From DATFVJ01 sp963826515 (GTDB lineage: Bacteria > Actinomycetota > Actinomycetes > Streptosporangiales > Streptosporangiaceae), in contig CAWGXI010000008.1 of NCBI GenBank assembly GCA_963826515.1, positions 1 to 64,000 of the forward strand: DNA of 64,000 bases, read 5' to 3'. The notes beneath the pieces were generated by a model, which was not told the DNA's origin, searched no databases, and saw nothing but the letters and a program-made list of their open reading frames with translations. Every line of letters begins with the position of its first letter. Position 1 is the first letter of the stretch. This document shows positions 1 through 8,814 of the stretch, one piece after another. The position numbers were made by a program, and so were the translations under genes.

Positions 1-494
1 TGCCCGGCTCAGGGTGCTGCCCCCCGGAAGCACGAACTACCGACTGAAAGGATATGTCGAGACGACGAACGGCTGGCCACGCTCTAAACCGAGACAGCAT
101 CCCGGGTCCATGCCGGCTGAGAAGGTGTTCCCCAGCTGCTGGGCGGCTACCAGACAGCGCTCGCGGCCCGCGGCGCGCGAGCAACAAGTCGTTAATTGGC
201 GCGGCTGCTTGCGCAACAGAACGTCATGATTGAATGCTCATGAGACCCGCCATCACCTGCGGGATCGGGTGCGCCGCTACAGTGACACCCGCCACCAGAT
301 CCCGCGCAGCGCCGCCAAACCCCGACGCTGCAGGCCATCGCCGGTGCTGCCCGCCAGCACATCCACCGCGTTCCCTGACCGAAGATTGGTCCCGAACGGC
401 TACCGCAGGGATCGGCCCGCCTCACGTGCGGGGAGCCGCGGGCGTCAGCCGTTCGGGATCTGCCGGTGTGGCATTTCGGCGTCCGCGGGCAGGC
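1..494. other. Left-edge region with no supported gene
   Basis: I see no convincing coding region here. The open frames on both strands are rich in Arg, Pro and Ala, lack recognisable motifs and look like by-products of high GC. The right end runs into a broken universal stress protein gene, so this may be decayed sequence from the same accessory zone. Confidence 0.4.
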
Positions 495-850
495 GGGTGG
501 GCGACACCGACCGGGCAGGGCGCATGGTGCAGCAGGGCCTGGTTGACCGAGCCGAGCATGATCGCCTCGACGCCGCCGTGGCCACGGAGGAGCCACCACG
601 AGCATCTGGGCCCCAAATGCGGCCGCCAGAAGCGCGGTGCGCGGCGGGCTACCGGCGGCCTGCCGCTCGACGGCCACCTCGGGATGTTCCTTCTCGGCGC
701 TGCCGATTTGCCCCTCGATAGCTTGGTCGATCCGGCAGGCGTGCACCGCCGGCCGCCCGCCCTGGACCAGCTCGCGCAACAACGGCGCGCAGCCGGCAGG
801 CGACCTGGGTTGGCGCCCGGCCCAGATCACGGTGACGCTCCCGCCACAGC
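495..850 (-). pseudogene. Universal stress protein (UspA family), frameshifted remnant
   Basis: Two minus-strand frames together resemble the second half of a Usp domain. The upstream frame (about 830 to 580) reads EHPEVAVERQ, then RTALLAAAFGAQMLVV. The adjoining frame (about 600 to 500) continues RGHGGVEAIMLGSVNQALLH, then HAPCPVGVAHP, the family's G-(x)9-G-S nucleotide-binding and C-terminal pattern. A frameshift lies near position 580. No intact N-terminal half or start was found, so this is a relic. Usp proteins are ATP-binding stress and dormancy proteins. The family assignment is inferred from the motif alone. Confidence 0.6.
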
Positions 851-1015
851 TTCAGCCCGCCGCGTGGTCGTCGGCTGTCACATCGGGCCGGGTGCCGAAC
901 GCAGCGGCGATGGCCACAGGCGCGCCGACCCGTGGCTGGGTATTTCGAAGATTGAATGGTTCACGTCAGTCGCAAGACAAGCAGCGGAGACGCGTAGCGC
1001 CGCTCTACCTGGTAG

Positions 1016-1045
1016 CCCACCCGTGAGGGGTGGGTGTCTTTTCTT
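1016..1045 (+). terminator. Rho-independent terminator-like hairpin without an obvious upstream gene
   Basis: A 7-bp GC stem (CCCACCC, loop GTGAG, GGGTGGG) is followed by TGTCTTTTCTT, the layout of an intrinsic terminator on the plus strand. No plus-strand gene is recognisable before it. It lies about 70 nt before the start of the metal ATPase gene, so it could be an attenuator in a leader or the end of an unrecognised small RNA. Confidence 0.6.
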
Positions 1046-1089
1046 GATCGCGGTGCGCCGGTAGAGGGGGCGGGGCGATTTTGTTCGCA

Positions 1090-1104
1090 ACGTGTGACAC
1101 ACGT
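1090..1104. promoter_or_regulatory. Perfect palindrome upstream of the P1B ATPase; candidate metal-sensor operator
   Basis: ACGTGTGACACACGT is a perfect 7-1-7 inverted repeat ending 12 nt before the preferred GTG start of the ATPase. Its position suits a repressor site, since metal-exporter genes are usually controlled by ArsR-, CsoR- or DtxR-type sensors, but no such regulator gene is nearby. The operator role is inference. Confidence 0.4.
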
Positions 1105-1116
1105 CAGAATGAGAGC

Positions 1117-3528
1117 GTGACGCGGTTGCGTGATAGCAAGGAGATGCTGTTCTTCGTCTTGTCCGCCGTGCTGCTGGTCGCGGGCGGCACGGCGTGGCTG
1201 CTGGCTGCAGAGACGCCCGCGAGCGTGCTGTGGATCGTCGGCACTGTGCTGGGCCTCGTCTTGTCGGTGTCCTGGACGGTCGGCGCGATCCGGCGCCGCC
1301 AGCCGAGCGTGGACGTGATCGCGGTGCTCGCGCTGGCCGGCGCGCTCGCGGTCGGCGAGCCCTTCGCCGGCGCCGTGATCACGGTGATGCTCGCCAGCGG
1401 GCAGCTCCTGGAGGCGCGGGCGGCCGCGCGGGCGCGGCGCGAGCTGAGCCTGCTGGTCGAGCGGGCCCCGCGCACGGCCCGGCGCCGCGTCGAGGGCGGG
1501 GTCGTCGAGGTCCCGGTGGACGACGTCGTCCCCGGTGACCGGCTACTCGTGGGCGCGGGAGGGATCGTCCCGGTGGACGGGCGGCTTCTCAACTCGGCCG
1601 TGCTGGACGAGTCTGCTCTCACGGGGGAGTCGCGGCCGGCGGAGCGGATCGCTGGCGAGGTCGTCCGCAGCGGCGTGGTCAACGCGGGGCAGCCGATCGA
1701 CCTGGTCGCGACGGCGGCGGCCGCGGAGTCCACGTACGCCGGGGTGGTGCGCCTCGTCGAGCAGGCCCAGGCCTCGTCGGCGCCGTTCGTCCGCGCCGCG
1801 GACCGGTTCGCCGTTGTCTTCGTCCCGCTTACGCTCGCCCTGGCAGCAGCGGCCTGGGCGCTCAGCGCGGACCCCGTCCGCGCCGTCGCCGTGCTCGTCG
1901 TCGCGACGCCGTGCCCGCTGCTGCTCGCGGCCCCGATCGCGATCATGTCCGGCCTGTCCCGTGCCGCGCACATCGGCGTCGTCATCAAGGGCGGTGGCGC
2001 CCTCGAGCGGCTGGCCGCCGGGCAGGTAATGCTCTTCGACAAGACCGGCACGCTGACCCAGGGGCGGCCGGGGCTGGCCGACGTCGTCACGGCGGGCGGC
2101 CGGCTGGACGCGGACGAACTGCTGCGGCTCGCCGCCTCGCTCGACCAGGTCTCGGCGCATGTCCTCGCGAGCGCCATCGTCACCGCAGCCACCGGTCGCG
2201 GGCTTGCGCTGGAGATGCCGGACGACGTTCGGGAGGTGCACGGCTACGGTTTGGAGGGGACCGTCGGCGTTTACCGGGTGAGGCTCGGCAAGGCCTCGTG
2301 GATCGTCGGCGGCGAGCCGCCGCGGTGGGTGCGCCAGGTGCGCCGGCGGGCCGACCTGGACGGCTCGCTGACGGTTTTCGCCGCCGTGGACGGCGAGCCC
2401 GCGGGCGCCTTCCTCCTCGAGGACCCGATCCGGCCCGACGCACCCCGGATGGTGCGCGCGCTGCGCGAGGCCGGGATCACGCGTGTCGTCCTGGTCAGCG
2501 GTGACCGCGCGGACATCGCGGACATGGTCGGGCGCGTCGTGGGCGTCGATACGGTGCTGGCCGACTGCGACCCCGCGGACAAGCTCGCCGCGATCGAGCG
2601 CGAGTCGGCGCACGGTGCGACGATCATGGTCGGGGACGGGGTTAACGACGCTCCCGCGCTCGCGGCGGCCGGCGCCGGGGTGGCGCTCGCCGCGCGCGGG
2701 GCCACCGCGTCGTCGGAGGCTGCCGACATCGTGCTCACGGTGGACCGGGTCGACGCTCTGGCCGACGCGATCCTGATCGCGCGCCGCTCGAAGGGGATCG
2801 CCCTGCAGGCCGTCCTCATCGGCATGGGCCTGTCGCTGGTGGCGATGGTCGCCGCCGCGGCCGGGCTCCTGCCGCCGGCGGCGGGCGCGATCCTGCAAGA
2901 GGTCATCGACGTGCTGGCGATCGGCATCGCCTTGCGGGCGGTACTGCCCGGGGCGGTCCACACGATCGCGATGCCGCCCGCAGACGTCGCCACCGCGCTC
3001 CGGCTGCGGGCCGAGCACGACGCGGTGCGGCAGGCGGTCGAGCAGATCCGATCGGTGGCGAACGGGCTGTCGACGCGCGAGTGCGACCTCGCCCCGGTGC
3101 GCATGTTGCTGGACCGGCTGGAGGGCGAGCTGCTCCCGCATGAGCGGGCCGAGGAGGCGCTGCTCGTCCCCCTGGTGGCCCGAGCGCTCGACGGGACGGA
3201 TGCGACGGCGGCGATGAGCCGCACGCACGCGGAGATCGAGCACCAGGTCGGCCGGCTGCGGCGGCTTCTGGCGGGCCTCGACAACGAGACCGTGCAGCCC
3301 GAGGACGTCATCGAAGTCCGGCGCCTGCTCTACGGGCTGTACGCCGTGCTCCGGCTGCACAACGCGCAGGAGGAGGAGGGCGCCTTCAGCCTCGTGCCGA
3401 ACGGGGCCGCGATCGGTCAGCCGGCCGCTATCGGGGCTGGGGGCCGCGTGGAGCCGGCCCCCGGCGCGGGATCGCGGAGCGGCGTGAACCCCGGCACCGA
3501 CGTGGGTCCCCGCGGCCGCGCGGAGTAG
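1117..3528 (+). CDS. P1B-5 type metal-transporting ATPase with C-terminal hemerythrin domain
   Basis: Membrane pump predicted to export a transition metal (P1B-5 members are linked to Fe, Ni or Co). From the GTG at 1117 (803 aa) the order is: N-terminal membrane helices; actuator motif LDESALTGESRP; a membrane helix with TPCP (about residue 264); the phosphorylation motif DKTGTLT (Asp about 308); the hinge GDGVNDAPAL; and a late helix with QEVID (about 594). TPCP plus QExxD is the P1B-5 signature. Residues about 630-760 carry His/Glu motifs (EHD, LLPHERAEE, THAEIEH, LHNAQEEE) matching a hemerythrin-like di-iron bundle, a known C-terminal module of this subfamily. No N-terminal CxxC metal-binding domain is present. 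An in-frame TTG lies upstream at 1081, and an ATG at 1144 directly abuts an AAGGAG. The metal specificity is not determined. Confidence 0.9.
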   Translation: MTRLRDSKEMLFFVLSAVLLVAGGTAWLLAAETPASVLWIVGTVLGLVLSVSWTVGAIRRRQPSVDVIAVLALAGALAVGEPFAGAVITVMLASGQLLEARAAARARRELSLLVERAPRTARRRVEGGVVEVPVDDVVPGDRLLVGAGGIVPVDGRLLNSAVLDESALTGESRPAERIAGEVVRSGVVNAGQPIDLVATAAAAESTYAGVVRLVEQAQASSAPFVRAADRFAVVFVPLTLALAAAAWALSADPVRAVAVLVVATPCPLLLAAPIAIMSGLSRAAHIGVVIKGGGALERLAAGQVMLFDKTGTLTQGRPGLADVVTAGGRLDADELLRLAASLDQVSAHVLASAIVTAATGRGLALEMPDDVREVHGYGLEGTVGVYRVRLGKASWIVGGEPPRWVRQVRRRADLDGSLTVFAAVDGEPAGAFLLEDPIRPDAPRMVRALREAGITRVVLVSGDRADIADMVGRVVGVDTVLADCDPADKLAAIERESAHGATIMVGDGVNDAPALAAAGAGVALAARGATASSEAADIVLTVDRVDALADAILIARRSKGIALQAVLIGMGLSLVAMVAAAAGLLPPAAGAILQEVIDVLAIGIALRAVLPGAVHTIAMPPADVATALRLRAEHDAVRQAVEQIRSVANGLSTRECDLAPVRMLLDRLEGELLPHERAEEALLVPLVARALDGTDATAAMSRTHAEIEHQVGRLRRLLAGLDNETVQPEDVIEVRRLLYGLYAVLRLHNAQEEEGAFSLVPNGAAIGQPAAIGAGGRVEPAPGAGSRSGVNPGTDVGPRGRAE

Positions 3529-3787
3529 TCAGCGGCGGCTCTGTTGCGTCGGCGGCTCGCAACGGCCGGGAGGACGCGAAAGACGAGACGCGAAAGACGA
3601 TCAGGTGCCGCGGACGTCTACCACGGCGAAAAGGAGATGCGACGGTTGGCCGCCGGGCCTCGCAGCGCCGAACGTGCCCCGCTCACCGTGTACTGGGCGG
3701 TTGCCGGATACGGGCTCCGCGGCAGCCTGCGGGGTTCCAAAATTCGGCCACGGCCGCTGAGCTGCGATTTTTCGGTGAAATTTTGCT
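3529..3787. other. Gene-free spacer between the ATPase and the decayed transposase
   Basis: No coding signal or clear terminator was seen downstream of the ATPase stop. The short plus-strand frame here has no recognisable motif. Confidence 0.4.
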
Positions 3788-4600
3788 GATCGCTAAGCGC
3801 CCTCTTGTACTCGTTGATCAGCCCGCAGAGGACTCGCTGCCGCCCTACTGGAGCTGCGGCTAGATCGCTGACCGCGTGTGCTGCCTCGCCGGCGTGCGGC
3901 GGCAGCAGATTCCGGGCTCTATGGGGGCGATGTTGGTTGTAATGCCAGGCGTTGCGCACGGCGCGTAAGTGCCGCTCTCCGGCGAGCGGCATTCTGTCGG
4001 TCAACTCGGACCGGACGGTGAGGACCCAGCGCTCCGCGTAGGCGTTGCCCGGGGACTTGGCGGCGGGATCTTCACCACATCCACCCCGGCGCTGGCGAGC
4101 ACGGCGTCGAATGCGTCTCGCGGCGCTGCGGTGCTGGTGGTATCCGGAGCTGTTTCAGCACCCGCCGCACGGTCGAGGCGCCGATCCGGTGCCCGAGGCC
4201 GAATCGTCCGCCTTGGATGCGCTTGTAGCCGAGCTGGGTGCTCGCGGGCCATCCCTTCGATCAGTACAGGGATCTGCGCATCGACCGGCGGCCGGCCGCG
4301 TCGGCTGGGATAGGTCCACTTTCTGGTGACCAGACGCCGGTGCCAGCGCAGCAGCGTCGCTGGCGTGAGGAGGCGGTGGGCGCGCAATGCCGCGGGCAGC
4401 AACCGGGCTAGCGCGGAGGTCACGGCCGGTCGGCCCATTCTGGTTGAGGCTTTGGGTTCAGGCGGCGCAGTACAGCTATATGGTGGCGGAGCATCAGCAG
4501 CTCGCGTCTTTCGAGGGTGCCGAGCGTGCGAGCAGGGCCATCCATCCGGCAGGCGGATGAGATCAAATACATCAGGCGCAACCGCGTCGGCTGCATCCCT
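3788..4600 (-). pseudogene. Decayed integrase-core (DDE) transposase
   Basis: Reading the minus strand across three frames gives pieces of one transposase. The N-terminal part contains RRELLMLRHHIAVLRRLNPK. The middle contains LARLLPAALRAHRLLTPAT, then LLRWHRRLVTRKWTYPS and GRPPVDAQI. The C-terminal part contains WHYNQHRPHRARNLLPP and GLINEYKRA. These match the actinobacterial integrase-core transposases related to IS3/IS481. Between about 4100 and 4250 the text jumps from the HTH-like region straight to SAGVDVVKIP, so the stretch with the first catalytic Asp residues appears deleted. Multiple frameshifts plus this deletion mean it is inactive. Confidence 0.75.
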
Positions 4601-4859
4601 GTACGGCTCGAACAGCCCGAGCGCGACCAGGCGCGAGCATCGCCATGGTGATGGATGACGCGGACGCGCCGGGCGGCACGTTCATGCATTGGGTCGTTTC
4701 AACCTGCCACCCACGGCCAGTGGCATCCGGACGGGCGGCTGCCAGCAGCTGCGGCACAGGCCCGGAACAGCGCGGGGCAGGCCGCCTACGTTGGTTCCTG
4801 CCCGCCCAGCGGAACTCACCACTACCGGGTTCACCGTCTATGCCGAGCAACGACAGCTA

Positions 4860-5170
4860 CGTCGTAGACACCCGAAAACGGGTTTGAGATAACCACGTCT
4901 TTGCCGGAGTCGGCGGTTCTCCCGGCGAAGTTCAGCCGGCTCCTTGCGCTCCGCGCTGGTCAAGCCGTTGTCCTGGCGGGTGCCCGCATCCCGCCCGGCC
5001 TGCTTGACCCACCCCCGCACCGCGGTCTCGGTCAGGTCGAATTCCTTCGCGACCTGGCCGACAGACCGGTCTCCCCCCCGGCACGGCTCAACGATTTCGG
5101 CCTTGAACTCCGGAGTGAGCGAACAGCCAGCACCGTGGCTTCTTCCCCATGCTCCATGGTCGGACATCCT
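4860..5170 (-). pseudogene. IS3-family OrfA (helix-turn-helix) transposase remnant
   Basis: The minus strand encodes SLTPEFKAEIVEPCRGGDRS, then VGQVAKEFDLTETAVRGWVK and LTSAERKEPAELRRENRRLR. This is the HTH and leucine-zipper pattern of IS3-family OrfA. The natural start is in another frame and the C-terminus diverges after RRENRRLRQ. No OrfB follows. It sits beside the other decayed transposase, so the 3.8-5.4 kb interval is an insertion-sequence graveyard. Confidence 0.75.
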
Positions 5171-5214
5171 TCCGGGGACGAACCCCTGATGATGGATGTC
5201 CGTCAAGGCGCGCC

Positions 5215-5345
5215 AGCTCCGGACGAGGTCGTGAGGGCTGTACAGCCCGTTCCCGTCCCGGTCCGGTCGCAGCGCAGCACGCCCAGCGGGCGTCGGAGAG
5301 GTCGGTGCGGAAGGCGGCGAGGGGGACGGCGCGCGTACCTGTGCC
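5215..5345 (-). pseudogene. Possible N-terminal fragment of an IS5-like transposase
   Basis: A short minus-strand stretch reads AAFRTDLSDARWACC, resembling the TDLTDAQWA pattern at the N-terminus of IS5-type transposases. The similarity stops after about 25 residues and nothing else of that element is visible. Weak call based on one motif. Confidence 0.35.
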
Positions 5346-5549
5346 CGGGATCGATGGCGGCGGGATCCGGTGCTGGCGTGGTCCGAGTCCGCTCTCGCGG
5401 TGTGGGATGATCGCGCCGTCGGCGAGTGTCGTCCCGCATGTCGGCTTATCCGGCGCAAGTCTGGGTTCCACCTGACGAAGTAGCCGCCTGACAGGGAGAA
5501 TCCGAGGTGGCTCGTCTGTCGTTGCTTTCGTGGCTTAAGGAGATCCGGC

Positions 5550-6149
5550 GTGGATACCGCTGCTCTGATCGCCTGGGTCATTACCGCACTTGGCGGCAGC
5601 TACTTGCTTGCCACCTGGCTGTTCCGAGGCGGCATACGGCAACGGCAGACCGGCGCCTCGACATTTCCGCCATTACTGATCTTTGGGCACTTCCTGCTCG
5701 CGGCCTCCGGGCTGGTCACCTGGATCGCGTACCTGCTCACCGACATGCAGAGCCTGGCGTGGGCCGCGTTGATCGGCCTGCTGCTCATCGCCACGCTCGG
5801 CTGCACGATGTTTGTGCGCTGGGGCGGTGAGACCGTGCAGGCCGCCCCCGCACCCATCCTGAGAACGCCGGCCACGGGTGAGGCCGTCCTGCGACGCTAC
5901 GGTGCCCAGAGCACTGGAATCGCCGCCGCCTTCGGCCAGGGCAGGGGCCCCGCCGCCGTCGATGGCGACGGTCCTGGACGCGGTGCCGCGCCGGGCATGA
6001 AGAGCGGCGCGGCGACCGCCGAGGAACCCACCCGGGCGGAGCTTCCGGCGGAAAGCCACTTCCCTATCGCGGTCGTAGCCGGACACGGGGCATTCGCCGT
6101 ATGCACTCTCGTACTTGTGCTGCTCGCCACCCTCGGCATCGGGAGTTGA
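5550..6149 (+). CDS. Conserved-type small membrane protein of unknown function
   Basis: 199 aa starting at GTG 5550, with TAAGGAGA about 8 nt upstream, a good ribosome-binding site. Three or four hydrophobic helices occupy residues 1-95 (LIAWVITALGGSYLLATWLF; LLIFGHFLLAASGLVTWIAY; ALIGLLLIATLGCTMFV). A polar Ala/Gly-rich linker (about 100-165) follows, then a final helix (FAVCTLVLVLLATLG) at the C-terminus. I do not recognise a domain. It lies between the IS relics and the convergent rlmB gene. The clear start signal and topology argue that it is real. Confidence 0.7.
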   Translation: MDTAALIAWVITALGGSYLLATWLFRGGIRQRQTGASTFPPLLIFGHFLLAASGLVTWIAYLLTDMQSLAWAALIGLLLIATLGCTMFVRWGGETVQAAPAPILRTPATGEAVLRRYGAQSTGIAAAFGQGRGPAAVDGDGPGRGAAPGMKSGAATAEEPTRAELPAESHFPIAVVAGHGAFAVCTLVLVLLATLGIGS

Positions 6150-6174
6150 GCGGCCAGGTACGCCGAGCCGCTGA

Positions 6175-7239
6175 TCAGCGTCCGGCCCGCCTGCGTGCCA
6201 CTTCGTAGAGGGCGATCCCGGCCGCGACACCGGCGTTCAGCGACTCCGTCCGCGCCGCGACCGGAATCCGCACGAGGAGATCGCACCGATCGGCAGCGAG
6301 CCTGGACAGGCCGCGACCTTCCGACCCCACGACAAGCACGAGCGGGCCGTCAGCGACTTCCAGGTCGGCAACATCAGTCCCGCCGCGGGCGTCAAGGCCC
6401 ACAACAAAGAGCCCTGCCTGCTGGTAGTCCGCGAGCGCACGGACTAGATTGGCCGCGCGCGCGACCGGAAGGTGAGCGAGCGCGCCCGCGGAAACCTTCC
6501 ACGCCGACGCGGTTACGCCGGCCGAACGTCGCGCGGGAATGACCACTCCCTGCGCGCCAAAGGCGGCGGCCGACCGTGCCACCGCTCCGAGGTTCCTTGG
6601 GTCGGTCACGCCGTCGAGCGCCACGATCAGGGGGGGCGCCCCGGTAGCATCGGCGCGCGCCGGCAGGTCGCCGGGGTGCGCGTACTCGTAGGGCGGCACC
6701 TGCAACGCGAGGCCCTGGTGCAGAGCGCCGTCGGTCAGCCGGTCCAGCTCGCCGCGGCCGGCTTCGAGCACCGCAATCCCAGCGTCGCCGGCCAGCCGGA
6801 TCGCCTCGGCGATCCGGTCGTCTGGCTCGGTGCGGTGCCCGACGTACAGCGCGCCCGCGGGTACCGCGGCGCGCAGCGACTCGAGCACCGAATTGCGGCC
6901 GGCGACCACCTCAGGCCCGTCCGGCGCACGCCCGGGGCGGCCGGGAACGCGGGCGCCGCGGGTTGTCCCCCGGGCCACGCCAGGTTTGCCCGAGCCTGCT
7001 CCAGAACGGCTGCCGCGCGCGGTCCCGCTGCTGCCAGGTGGCACCCCGTCACCAGGGTTTACCTGGGCCCGCCCGGAACCCGCGTCGCGGCCCGTTTCCG
7101 TGGCTCGTCTGCCTGCGGCGGCGGCGCGGCGGCGGGCCGGGTGACCGGGCCGCAGATGCGCAGGCGGCGTCGGGCCCTTGCCCTGAAGTTTCCGCTTGCC
7201 ATGCCCGCCCGTGCCCTTGCGCCGTGGACCTGTGGTCAT
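6175..7239 (-). CDS. rlmB: 23S rRNA (guanosine-2'-O-)-methyltransferase, RlmB/TrmH (SpoU) family
   Basis: SAM-dependent 2'-O-methylation of a guanosine in 23S rRNA. The 354-aa product has a basic, Gly/Pro-rich N-terminal extension (about 105 residues). It is followed by the substrate-binding domain (VVAGRNSVLESLRA) and the SPOUT catalytic domain with NLGAVARSAAAFGAQGVV, LVLVVGSEGRGLSRL and VPVAARTESLNAGVAAGIA-type motifs, the three knot motifs of the family. The ATG at 7239 overlaps the cysS stop as ATGA, so it is translationally coupled to cysS. That pairing is conserved in actinobacteria. An alternative in-frame upstream start (7254) would lie inside cysS. Confidence 0.92.
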   Translation of the reverse strand: MTTGPRRKGTGGHGKRKLQGKGPTPPAHLRPGHPARRRAAAAGRRATETGRDAGSGRAQVNPGDGVPPGSSGTARGSRSGAGSGKPGVARGTTRGARVPGRPGRAPDGPEVVAGRNSVLESLRAAVPAGALYVGHRTEPDDRIAEAIRLAGDAGIAVLEAGRGELDRLTDGALHQGLALQVPPYEYAHPGDLPARADATGAPPLIVALDGVTDPRNLGAVARSAAAFGAQGVVIPARRSAGVTASAWKVSAGALAHLPVARAANLVRALADYQQAGLFVVGLDARGGTDVADLEVADGPLVLVVGSEGRGLSRLAADRCDLLVRIPVAARTESLNAGVAAGIALYEVARRRAGR

Positions 7240-8672
7240 TGCTTCAGCTCCCAACGCGGGCCATGTGGCGTGTCCTCGACCAGAACTCCCGCCGTACTCA
7301 GTCCGTCACGGATGGCGTCGGCGGCCGCGTAGTCCTTTCGCTCCCGGGCAGCCGAACGCTGCGCGAGCGCGACGCCTACGAGCGCGTCTACCACACCACG
7401 CAGATCGCCGGCGCTACCGGTAGCCGGAATCGCCGCCCACGGATCAGCGAGCGGGTCGAGGCCGAGCACGCCGAGCATGGCGCGGACCTCGCCGAGCCTT
7501 CTGCTCGTCCCGGCGGCGTCGCCAGAAGCCAGCGCGTTGTTGCCAGCCCGCACCGCGTCGTGCACCACGGCGAGGGCCTGCGGGACACCGAGGTCATCGC
7601 CAAGCGCGGCGGCGAACTCGCGCGGCAGGGGCGGCAGCGCCTCCTGCGGGCCGGCGGTCCCAGGCGGTGCCACTTCCGCGGCCCGCACAACGAACCCCTC
7701 GATTCGCCGGTACGCAGCGGCAGCCTCCGCTAGTGCCTCCTCGGAGAATTCGAGCAGCGACCGGTAGTGCGCCTGGCCCAGGTAGTAACGAAGCTCAGGC
7801 GGCCGCACCCTCCGCAGGACCTCGCTGACGATCAGCGAATTGCCAAGCGACTTGCTCATCTTCTCGCCAGCCACACTGACCAGGCCGTTGTGCATCCAGT
7901 AGCGGGCGAAACCGTACCCGGCGCCGCGAGACTGCGCGATCTCGTTCTCGTGATGCGGGAAGATCAGGTCAAGGCCGCCGCCGTGGATGTCAAAGGCCTC
8001 GCCGAGGTACGCGGTGGCCATCGCGGAGCATTCCAGATGCCAGCCGGGCCGGCCGGGTCCCCACGGCGTTTCCCAGGCCGGCTCGCCTGGCTTGGCGCCT
8101 TTCCACAGCACGAAGTCGCGCGGATCGCGCTTGGCCGCCGCGCTGTCAGTGTCGCCCGCAGCCCGCATGTGCCCGAGCCGCTGCCCGGACAGTGCGCCGT
8201 ACTCAGGGTATGAACGCACGTCGAAGTACACGTCGCCGCCGGCCGCGTAGGCGTGGCCACGCTCGAACAGGCGGCGCATCAGCGCGATCATCTCGGGTAC
8301 ATGGCCGGTCGCGCGCGGCTCGACGTCTGGTGGCAGGCAGCCGAGGGCGGTGTAGGCGTGGCTGAAGGCACGTTGGTTGCGCTCCGCGACCGCCCACCAT
8401 GGCACGCCCTCGCATCGCGCCACGTCGAGGATCTTGTCGTCAATGTCGGTGACGTTCCTGCAGAAGGTCACGTGATACCCGCTCGCCGTCAGCCAGCGCA
8501 CCAGGATGTCGAAACACACACCGGAACGCAGATGGCCGATATGCGGTGCGGCCTGCACGGTGGCACCACACAGGTACAGCGAAACCTTGCCAGCAGCAAT
8601 GGGCACGAACTCGCGCACCGCACGCGCGGCGGTGTCATGAAGGCGCAGGCCAGGTTCCATCTCGTCCGTCAT
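7236..8672 (-). CDS. cysS: Cysteinyl-tRNA synthetase
   Basis: Class I synthetase that charges tRNA-Cys. The 478-aa product shows the HIGH motif (HIGH at 44-47), zinc ligands (Cys35 in YLCG, ECSAM, HHENE), the KMSKS loop in GEKMSKSLGNS and the C-terminal helical DALR-type domain. I chose the ATG at 8672 (MTDEMEPG). The frame continues upstream to 8789 without homology, and an ATG at 8660 is also possible. It overlaps rlmB by 4 nt. The usual actinobacterial neighbour ispF is about 3.7 kb away, separated by two unrelated genes. Confidence 0.95.
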   Translation of the reverse strand: MTDEMEPGLRLHDTAARAVREFVPIAAGKVSLYLCGATVQAAPHIGHLRSGVCFDILVRWLTASGYHVTFCRNVTDIDDKILDVARCEGVPWWAVAERNQRAFSHAYTALGCLPPDVEPRATGHVPEMIALMRRLFERGHAYAAGGDVYFDVRSYPEYGALSGQRLGHMRAAGDTDSAAAKRDPRDFVLWKGAKPGEPAWETPWGPGRPGWHLECSAMATAYLGEAFDIHGGGLDLIFPHHENEIAQSRGAGYGFARYWMHNGLVSVAGEKMSKSLGNSLIVSEVLRRVRPPELRYYLGQAHYRSLLEFSEEALAEAAAAYRRIEGFVVRAAEVAPPGTAGPQEALPPLPREFAAALGDDLGVPQALAVVHDAVRAGNNALASGDAAGTSRRLGEVRAMLGVLGLDPLADPWAAIPATGSAGDLRGVVDALVGVALAQRSAARERKDYAAADAIRDGLSTAGVLVEDTPHGPRWELKQ

Positions 8673-8814
8673 CCGTCCGGTTGCCCGGCGCCTTTCTCGC
8701 GCTCGCGGGCGTGACTTTACGCTGCACAGCGTATCGGCGCCGGGGTGTAGGCGTGTCGCCGGAGCCAACTGGCAAGGCAAGGCCGGCACGCACGACGGCG
8801 GCCGGCTGTGTGGA

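Noticed and set aside
234..1064. A 276-codon plus-strand frame at the left edge
   Set aside because: It covers the Usp remnant on the other strand and runs through the terminator region; no RBS or motif.
1543..3360. A 605-codon open frame on the minus strand
   Set aside because: Antisense to the clearly identified P1B-5 ATPase, with His/Arg/Asp-rich text and no domain.
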